Of a stretch of 64,000 nt of DNA, positions 58,208 to 64,000 are shown in pieces. Below the pieces are notes generated by a model. The model was given only the letters and a program-made list of their open reading frames with translations. It had not been told where the DNA came from and ran no database searches. This DNA comes from Kribbella sindirgiensis (GTDB taxonomy: Bacteria > Actinomycetota > Actinomycetes > Propionibacteriales > Kribbellaceae), in the NCBI RefSeq assembly GCF_004331435.1, contig NZ_SJKA01000010.1, positions 186,001 through 250,000 on the forward strand, read 5' to 3'. A program made the position numbers and the translations under genes. Every line of letters begins with the position of its first letter. Within the stretch, counting starts at the first letter, position 1.

Positions 58208-58999
58208 ATGACGGGGAGCGAGGCAGTGGGAGGTCGGGTCACGGCGCTCGATCACGCGCGCCTGCTCCTCGCCAGGGCGAAGGCGCAGAAGGGCGCCGCC
58301 GAAGCCGATCCGGGGCCTGAGGCGAGGACGACCCGGGTGCCCTCGGTGGCCCGGGTGCAGCAGGCTTTGGACACGGCGGGGGTGGATCGGGAGCTGCCGA
58401 CGCATCCGGCGGTGGGTGAGTTGCTGGCGGGAGCCAGCCTGCGCGGCGGTTCGGTGTACTCGGTGCGCGGGAGTGCCGCGCTGGTGATGGCGCTGATGGC
58501 CGGGCCGTCCGCGGAAGGGGCCTGGTGCGGCGTGGTCGGCGTGCCGTCGTTCGGGGCCGAGGCGGCGCGCGGGCTCGGGGTGGACCTGGAGCGTCTCGTG
58601 CTCGTTCCGGATCCGGGACCGGAGTGGCTGAGCGTCGTCGCCGCGCTGGTCGACGCGCTGACCGTGGTGGTCGTCCGCCCGCCCGGCGAGGTGACACCGG
58701 GCGAGGCGTCCCGGCTGGCCGCGCGGCTCCGGACCCGCGGCGCGATGCTGATCGCGTATGGGTCCTGGCCCGGCAGCGAGGCCCGGTTCGAGATCGAGAG
58801 CAACACCTGGACCGGTCTCGGCGACGGCGAAGGCCTGCTCGCCGCCCGCCGCGCGACCGTCGCGGTGACCGGCCGGCGCGCCGCCGTACGTGCTCGTCAC
58901 GAGCTCTGGCTGCCTGCCGCCGACGGAGAGATCCGCTCCACCGGGACCGCTGAAGACCGGTCGCGGGAGTGGGCCGAGCAGATCGAGGCGGTGGGCTGA
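58208..58999 (+). CDS. imuA': ImuA' mutasome protein (RecA-like fold)
   Basis: 263 residues with a RecA-like core in which the Walker A is degenerate (LRGGSVYSVRGSAALVMAL, no GKT), as usual for actinobacterial ImuA'. It interacts with ImuB and the error-prone polymerase DnaE2 in damage-induced mutagenesis. The LexA box right upstream and coupled imuB make this firm. ATG 58208 is used; it has little room for a ribosome site, so leaderless translation is possible. Its stop overlaps imuB by TGATG. Confidence 0.87.
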   Translation: MTGSEAVGGRVTALDHARLLLARAKAQKGAAEADPGPEARTTRVPSVARVQQALDTAGVDRELPTHPAVGELLAGASLRGGSVYSVRGSAALVMALMAGPSAEGAWCGVVGVPSFGAEAARGLGVDLERLVLVPDPGPEWLSVVAALVDALTVVVVRPPGEVTPGEASRLAARLRTRGAMLIAYGSWPGSEARFEIESNTWTGLGDGEGLLAARRATVAVTGRRAAVRARHELWLPAADGEIRSTGTAEDRSREWAEQIEAVG

Positions 59000-60576
59000 T
59001 GGGCGGCGGGCTGACCCGGACGATGGTGATCTGGGTGCCGGACTGGCCGGTGGCCGCGGCCGCGGTGGCGACCGGGCGATCACCGGACGAGCCGATCGCC
59101 GTCCTGGAGAAGGGGAAGGTGCTCGCCACCTCCGCCACCGCACGCGCCGAAGGGGTGCGGCGCGGGCAGCGGGCCCGGGACGCGCAGTCGCGGTGCCCGG
59201 AGCTGGTCGTGCTGAAGTACGACCCGGTGATCGACGCGCGGGCGTTCGACCCGGTGATCTCGTGCCTGGAGGCGATCACGCCGGGGGTGCAGGTGATCCG
59301 TCCGGGGATGTGCGCGTTGAAGGCACGCGGCCCGGCGCGGTTCTACGGCACTGAGGAGGCGGCCGCGGAGAAGCTGCTCGACCGGCTCGAGACGTTCGAC
59401 GTGCACGGCAGCCGGATCGGGATCGCCGACGGCCCGTTCGCCGCGGAGCAGGCGGCCCGGGTGAGTTCCGCGCGGACCCGGGTGCACGTGGTGCCGCCGG
59501 ACGGTTCACCGGAGTTCCTCGCGCCGCTGTCGGTCGACGTCCTCGAGCAGCCGGCGCTCACCGATCTGCTGCGCCGGCTGGGGTTGCGGTCGCTGGGGGC
59601 GTTCGCGCAGTTGCCCCGGACCGAGGTGCTGACCCGGTTCGGCCCGGACGGCGCCTTCGCCCATCGGCTCGCCCGGGGGTCCGACGATCGCCCGGTGACC
59701 GGCCGGGAGATCCCGCCGGAGCTCACCCGGACGCTCGACTTCGAGCCGCCCGTGGACCGGGTCGACCAGGTCGCGTTCGCGGTCCGGGCGATCGCCGACG
59801 AACTGATCGCCCGGCTGACCGAGCTCGGACTGGTGTGTACGACGCTGCGGGTCGAGGTCGGCACCGAGTCCGGGCGGATCCACGAGCGGGAGTGGCTGCA
59901 CCCGCGCTGGTTCACCGCGGCGGACGTGGTGGACCGGGTGCGCTGGCAACTGCAGGGGAGCGGTACGGCGACCAGCGAGCTGACGTCACCGGTCGTCCGG
60001 ATCCGGCTGATCCCGGACCAGGCGGATCCGGTCGGCGCGCATGTCGACGGGTTGTGGGGCGGCGGCCCCGACGAGCGGATCCACCGGGCGTTGTCGCGGG
60101 TGCAGAGCATGCTCGGTCACGGCGCGGTGGTGTCGGTGGTGATCGGCGGCGGTCGCGGCTTCGCGGAGCGGCAGACGCTGGTCCCGTGGGGCGATCCGCC
60201 GGTGCCGGCCCGCCCACCGGACCAGCCGTGGCCCGGCGCGATCACCGGCGCGGACCCGAAGCGCTGGCCGGCACTGGCGCCGACCACGGTCTTCCCGGAG
60301 CCGATCCCCGCGAAGGTGTTCGCCGCCGACGGCACCCAGGTGTCGGTCAGTGCCCGCGGCGAGCTGTCCGCCACCCCCACCGGCCTTCAACTTGCCGACA
60401 GCAACAAGATCCACCCGATCACCGCCTGGGCCGGCCCCTGGCTCACCACGGAACGCTGGTGGGACCCCAGCACCGAGTCCCGCCAGGCCCGCTTCCAGTT
60501 CCAGACCACCGACACCCGAGCCTGGCTCTTCACCCTCCACCAAACCACCTGGCAGGCCCAAGCGACCTATGACTAA
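58999..60576 (+). CDS. imuB: ImuB, inactive Y-family polymerase-like mutasome protein
   Basis: 525 residues. The N-terminal Y-family fold has VIWVPDWPVAAAAV in place of the DxD motif and lacks the second acidic pair (FYGTEEAAAEKL where DinB has S.DE), so no polymerase activity is expected. The helix-hairpin-helix LRRLGLRSLGAFAQLP and little-finger region are present. ImuB bridges ImuA', DnaE2 and the sliding clamp. The dnaE2 gene is not in this window. Its end overlaps or abuts the VOC gene. Confidence 0.9.
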   Translation: MGGGLTRTMVIWVPDWPVAAAAVATGRSPDEPIAVLEKGKVLATSATARAEGVRRGQRARDAQSRCPELVVLKYDPVIDARAFDPVISCLEAITPGVQVIRPGMCALKARGPARFYGTEEAAAEKLLDRLETFDVHGSRIGIADGPFAAEQAARVSSARTRVHVVPPDGSPEFLAPLSVDVLEQPALTDLLRRLGLRSLGAFAQLPRTEVLTRFGPDGAFAHRLARGSDDRPVTGREIPPELTRTLDFEPPVDRVDQVAFAVRAIADELIARLTELGLVCTTLRVEVGTESGRIHEREWLHPRWFTAADVVDRVRWQLQGSGTATSELTSPVVRIRLIPDQADPVGAHVDGLWGGGPDERIHRALSRVQSMLGHGAVVSVVIGGGRGFAERQTLVPWGDPPVPARPPDQPWPGAITGADPKRWPALAPTTVFPEPIPAKVFAADGTQVSVSARGELSATPTGLQLADSNKIHPITAWAGPWLTTERWWDPSTESRQARFQFQTTDTRAWLFTLHQTTWQAQATYD

Positions 60577-60586
60577 GTTGGTCGGC

Positions 60587-60967
60587 ATGCATCGGAGTCG
60601 GGTGTCCACGTTTCTGATCGACGTCCGGCGGGACGAGGTGGACGACGCCACGGCGTTCTGGTCTGCCGCGCTCGGTGTCCGGACTTCCTCGCCGGAGGGG
60701 GAGCCGCAGTTCGTGAGCCTGCATGACGCCGTGCCCGGGTACGTGACCGCGATCCAGTCCGTCGACGACGAGCCCCGCTACCACCTGGACATCGAAACCG
60801 ACGACGTCCCCGCGGAGGTCGCGCGCCTGACCGGGATCGGCGCGGTCGAGATCGCCAGCTGGCAAGGCTGCCACACGCTCCGCGCTCCGGGCGGTCACCT
60901 GCTCTGCGTCATCCCGGTCCACAGCGACCCGACGTACTTCGAGCAGCAGGCGACCGTCTGGGAGTAA
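60587..60967 (+). CDS. VOC (glyoxalase/dioxygenase fold) family protein
   Basis: 126 residues with one vicinal-oxygen-chelate repeat set: STFLIDVRRDEVDDATAFWSAALGV (two pieces), YHLDIETDDVPAEVARL and LRAPGGHLLCVIPV. A His in YHLDIE and an E-equivalent in the last strand are possible metal ligands. Function unknown. ATG 60587 is used; an ATG at 60569 would overlap imuB by 8 bases. It converges on the glycosyltransferase with four bases between stops. Confidence 0.78.
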   Translation: MHRSRVSTFLIDVRRDEVDDATAFWSAALGVRTSSPEGEPQFVSLHDAVPGYVTAIQSVDDEPRYHLDIETDDVPAEVARLTGIGAVEIASWQGCHTLRAPGGHLLCVIPVHSDPTYFEQQATVWE

Positions 60968-60971
60968 GCCG

Positions 60972-62267
60972 TCAGGCGAGTTGAATGGCAGGCGGTTCGG
61001 CCAGCGCGAACAGGCGGTCGAACACCGCGACCCGATCGAACTGCAACGCGTGCGCCCGCGCGCGCTGCTCGGCCTCTGCCCGCTGCTCGCGGGTCCAGTC
61101 GCACACGACCTCGTCCAGCACGGTCCGCAGCGTGGCCGGGTCTCGCTGCGGTACCAGCAGGGCCGTGTCACCGACCGCCTCGGGTACGCCGCCGGTCGCG
61201 CAGGTGATGATCGGCCCGCCACCGGCGAGCGCCTTCTCGACCAGCGCGATCCCGAACGTCTCCACGAACTCCGGCTGCTCGCGGGTCGGCAGCACGAACG
61301 CCGCGCTCCCGGCCATCAGCGCCGGCTTCTCCGCGTCGTCCACATCGGTCAGCACCCGCACCCGCTCGCCCAGACCGGCGGCCGCAACCCGCGCCACCAC
61401 CTCGTCTTCCTGCGGGCCGCGCCCAGCGAGCACCAACTCGACCCGCGAGGCCGACCGCGATCCGGCGTACGCGTCGATCAGGTCGTCGACGCCCTTCGCG
61501 GAGGCGATCCGGGACAGGAACAACACGTACCCGTCCCGCGCGAGGCCGCGCCGGGCAAGCGTTTCGGCGATCCTGTCATCGGTGAGCGACAGGTACGGCC
61601 AGGAGTCGACCGCCGGGTAGGAGATGGCGATCCGCTCCCGGCACCGCTGCGCGAACGTCGTACCGGCCATGCCGTCGAGGGTCGCCGCCGAGGCCACGAT
61701 CAGGTCCCTGGTGTACTCCGACACCGCCACGCAGTGGTCGGCCGCCAGGTAGACCGACAGGATGTGCGCGGCCGCCCCGAACCGGCCGGTGTTCACACAG
61801 TCGCGCACCACGTTGGTGATGTCGGAGCCGACTGCCTCGGCCACCGTGGTGATCCGTGCAGGCCCGAGTTGGCGCGCCACCTGGACGGCCTCCTGTACGG
61901 CGATGGCGTGCGGGCTCAGGTACAGCGACATCGCCACCGTCGGCACCCCGTCGCTGAACAGCTCGACCAGCCGCCCGATCAGCCCCGACAGGTAGCGCCC
62001 ATCCGGAACCCGGTAGTCGCCGACGGGATCGGGCCGCTCCACGGTGATACCAGGGCTGTACGGCAGCACGCGATCGAGCGGTTTCATCGGCAACCCGGCC
62101 GCCTCCAGCGCGTCCAGCGGCCAGGTCACGATCCGTACGTCGTCGAACCCGCGAGTGAGTGCTACCTCTGCCAGGCAGCGTGCCTCACCGGAGTGACCGC
62201 AGATCACCGGGTCGGCGCGGACGACAAGGACCAGGCGGCGGGTGGGTGCGGAGTCGGCGATGCTCAT
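60972..62267 (-). CDS. Family 4 glycosyltransferase
   Basis: 431 residues, GT-B fold. The C-terminal donor-site motifs are FLSRIASAKGVDDLIDAY, LAGRGPQEDEV and LPTREQPEFVETFGIALVEKALAGGGPII (two parts; E-x7-E). It is likely to use a nucleotide sugar such as UDP- or GDP-sugar. No signal peptide. Its ATG overlaps the stop of the GH92 gene upstream (ATGA), so synthesis and cleavage of a mannose-type linkage may be coupled. Confidence 0.87.
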   Translation of the reverse strand: MSIADSAPTRRLVLVVRADPVICGHSGEARCLAEVALTRGFDDVRIVTWPLDALEAAGLPMKPLDRVLPYSPGITVERPDPVGDYRVPDGRYLSGLIGRLVELFSDGVPTVAMSLYLSPHAIAVQEAVQVARQLGPARITTVAEAVGSDITNVVRDCVNTGRFGAAAHILSVYLAADHCVAVSEYTRDLIVASAATLDGMAGTTFAQRCRERIAISYPAVDSWPYLSLTDDRIAETLARRGLARDGYVLFLSRIASAKGVDDLIDAYAGSRSASRVELVLAGRGPQEDEVVARVAAAGLGERVRVLTDVDDAEKPALMAGSAAFVLPTREQPEFVETFGIALVEKALAGGGPIITCATGGVPEAVGDTALLVPQRDPATLRTVLDEVVCDWTREQRAEAEQRARAHALQFDRVAVFDRLFALAEPPAIQLA

Positions 62268-64000
62268 GGTTCACCTCCAGTGGGATCGGATGTGGACGGC
62301 GGCCTGATCCGGGTGCCCCAGGCAGAGGGCTGTGGGCCGAACTCGATGTGCAGGGCGCGGACGCGCCGCAGTTCCCGGCCGGAGATCCAGGGACGCTCGA
62401 GGGTCTTGCCGTCGACCGCGATGGATTGGACGTAGGAGACCGGTCCGCCGGCCTCGACCGGCTCGAATCCCCTTGTGGTGATGGACAGTTCGCTCTCCGG
62501 CAGCCGGATCGTGGACTCCGCCACGGCCGGCGCGCTCACCAGGAACAGGTTCTGCCCAGCCACCGGGAACAGTCCGAGCGTCGCCCACACGTACCACGCG
62601 GACAGCCCGCCGGAGTCGTCGTTACCGGGCAGCCCGCCCCGGCCGGTGCCGAACTGGTTGGCGATCGCGGCATGCACCACCTCGGCGGTCCGGTCCGGCC
62701 GTCCCGCGTAGTGGTACGACCACGGCGCCTCGTAGTCCGGTTCGTTGTTCAGCCCTTCGAACCGGCACAGGTCGTACCCGGCGTCCATCTCGGCCACACT
62801 CGGTGCCACACCCGGCTGGGTGACCGGTACGGCGTCGTACCCGAAGAACCGGTCGAGCAGCCCGACGAACGCCTCGTCGCCGCCGGCGAGCGCGATCCGG
62901 GCGCGCATGTCGTGCAGCAGCCGGAACGAGTAGTTCCACCGGCCGCCCTCGTAGAACGTCGAGTCGCGCAGCAGGCCCGTGTTCGGGTCGTACGCCGCCC
63001 TCCAGCCTTGGGCGAGGTCGCGCATCTGCTGGGCCAGCGGCCGGTCGCGCACCTTGGCCGCGATCGCCGACGTGCAGTGGTACGCGTACGCCAGGTCCAG
63101 GGTGTGGCTGATCGGATGCGCCACACCGTGCACCAGGTAGTCCTCGCCGTACGTCCGGCGGAGGTCCATCTCCAGGTGCACCATGGCCCAGTCCCAGTCG
63201 ATACCGGGCAGATCCAGCTGGCACAGGTCGGCCAGGAAGGTGTGCGCGAGCGCGCTGCCCTGCCGGGAGAACCGGTCGGCGCCCTTGGCCATCCGGTAGC
63301 CGATCGGCAGGTTGCCCTCCTGCTCGCAGATCGACAGCATCGCGCCGGCCAGCGCGACCGAACGCTGCGGGAACAGTGTGGTCATCAGCGGCAGCTGAGT
63401 GCGGTAGATGTCCCACATGGTGCAGATGTCGAACGCGTACGGGCCGTCGGTCGTCCACGACGGGCTCTCGTCCGGGGCGAAGCACGGCTTGACCAGCGAG
63501 TGGTACAGGGCCGTGCCGAAGACCGTCGCCTGGTCACCGGACTCGGCGTTGATCGCGATCTTGCCGAGGTGGTCGCGCCAGGTGGCCGCCGTACGGTCGC
63601 GCCGCCCGGCGAAGGTGATCTGCTCGCGGCCGACGTCCGTGTGCAGGTTGTCGCGGGCCGTCTCACATCCGCGCAGGGAGAATCCCAGCCGCACCTCGAC
63701 GGTCTGCTCGGCGCGCGAGGGGCCCATGAACATCAGTCCGAACGGCCGCAGTGTGGTCGGCCGGATGTAGTCGAAGTCGAGGCGGGTGCCGCCGGGCATC
63801 AGGCGCCGGTCGTACCACAGCAGCTGCCGCCAGCCGGGAGCGTCGACCTCCATGTGCACGGCCAGCGGCACCCCCTCGACGTGGATCTCTCCCTGCGCCA
63901 CGCCCGGCTCCAGCATCGCCAGATGCGCCTTCAGCGGCACCGTCTGGCTGTGCGGGATGGCCAGGCCGCCGGTCGAGGCGTCGATGACGATCCGGGCGGC
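62264..64000 (-). CDS. GH92 alpha-mannosidase (partial, 5' end outside window)
   Basis: 579 codons are visible and the frame is open to the right edge, so the N-terminal part is missing. GH92 signatures are clear: SPSWTTDGPYAFDICTMWD, FEGLNNEPDYEAPWSYHYAGRPD (two parts), GLPGNDDSGGLSAWYVWATLGLFPV (two parts). These hold the catalytic acids and calcium ligands of exo-acting inverting alpha-mannosidases. Whether it is secreted cannot be seen. ATGA overlap with the glycosyltransferase gene. Confidence 0.93.
   Translation of the reverse strand, partial: AARIVIDASTGGLAIPHSQTVPLKAHLAMLEPGVAQGEIHVEGVPLAVHMEVDAPGWRQLLWYDRRLMPGGTRLDFDYIRPTTLRPFGLMFMGPSRAEQTVEVRLGFSLRGCETARDNLHTDVGREQITFAGRRDRTAATWRDHLGKIAINAESGDQATVFGTALYHSLVKPCFAPDESPSWTTDGPYAFDICTMWDIYRTQLPLMTTLFPQRSVALAGAMLSICEQEGNLPIGYRMAKGADRFSRQGSALAHTFLADLCQLDLPGIDWDWAMVHLEMDLRRTYGEDYLVHGVAHPISHTLDLAYAYHCTSAIAAKVRDRPLAQQMRDLAQGWRAAYDPNTGLLRDSTFYEGGRWNYSFRLLHDMRARIALAGGDEAFVGLLDRFFGYDAVPVTQPGVAPSVAEMDAGYDLCRFEGLNNEPDYEAPWSYHYAGRPDRTAEVVHAAIANQFGTGRGGLPGNDDSGGLSAWYVWATLGLFPVAGQNLFLVSAPAVAESTIRLPESELSITTRGFEPVEAGGPVSYVQSIAVDGKTLERPWISGRELRRVRALHIEFGPQPSAWGTRIRPPSTSDPTGGEP

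Overview
The window looks like a chromosome segment from a high-GC actinobacterium, probably Kribbella or a close Nocardioidaceae relative. This rests on strong GC bias at third codon positions, GTG starts, many ATGA/GTGA start-stop overlaps, a SARP regulator, the ImuA'/ImuB mutasome, an actinobacterial LexA box (TCGAAC-N4-GTTCGA) and a flavin/F420-type PPOX protein. The species is an inference. I saw no rRNA, tRNA, CRISPR array or prophage.

Left part (1-18000): the 3' end of rpsA with a bidirectional terminator; a large SARP-NB-ARC-TPR regulator; coaE; an operon of a zinc-ribbon PrsW-like membrane protein plus three single-pass proteins with Pro/Gln-rich or acidic tails; uvrB; a nitrilase-family amidohydrolase; a remnant of a YjbR-type gene; a manganese (yybP-ykoY) riboswitch ahead of terC; a three-gene murein-peptide module (serine hydrolase, YkfB-like epimerase, YkfC-like NlpC/P60); then cbiB, a histidine phosphatase and a DUF3500 protein.

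Middle (17970-41600): a cobalamin locus in two blocks, each starting with its own B12 riboswitch. Block one is cobN (then surE). Block two is chlID-cobO-cobB and a CobE/BluB/CobT-like fusion, ending in a LURP-one protein. Between them lies an opposite-strand block of a peptide/opine-type ABC importer (including a permease-ATPase fusion), a DHDPS/NAL-family aldolase, and a divergent FCD-GntR regulator with a perfect palindromic operator. Next come a LolA-like protein with a two-gene ABC exporter, an RlmA-type methyltransferase, azoR and a divergent marR.

Right part (41600-64000): a two-component pair (NarL-type regulator and HisKA_3 kinase) whose operon has been split by an IS605-type element carrying an apparently intact TnpB and its right-end omega RNA. 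Then follows a tightly coupled catabolic cluster (45212-56432): a NitT/TauT-type importer, Ldh-type dehydrogenase, Rid protein, FAH-family hydrolase, SDR, flavin hydroxylase, cupin, ACMSD-like amidohydrolase, MDR oxidoreductase and two near-identical GntR/FCD regulators. Two promoters of this cluster carry the same TGAT-N5-ATCA site. The window ends with a minus-strand zinc-ribbon/PPOX/PIG-L operon, an SOS-controlled imuA'-imuB pair, a VOC protein, and a GT4 glycosyltransferase coupled to a GH92 alpha-mannosidase that runs off the edge.

The most interesting items are the unassigned catabolic cluster with its shared operator, the TnpB insertion whose guide matches the neighbouring kinase gene, the CobE-BluB-degenerate CobT fusion, the PrsW-like operon with its paralogous partners, and the pair of B12 riboswitches that share an identical regulatory loop.
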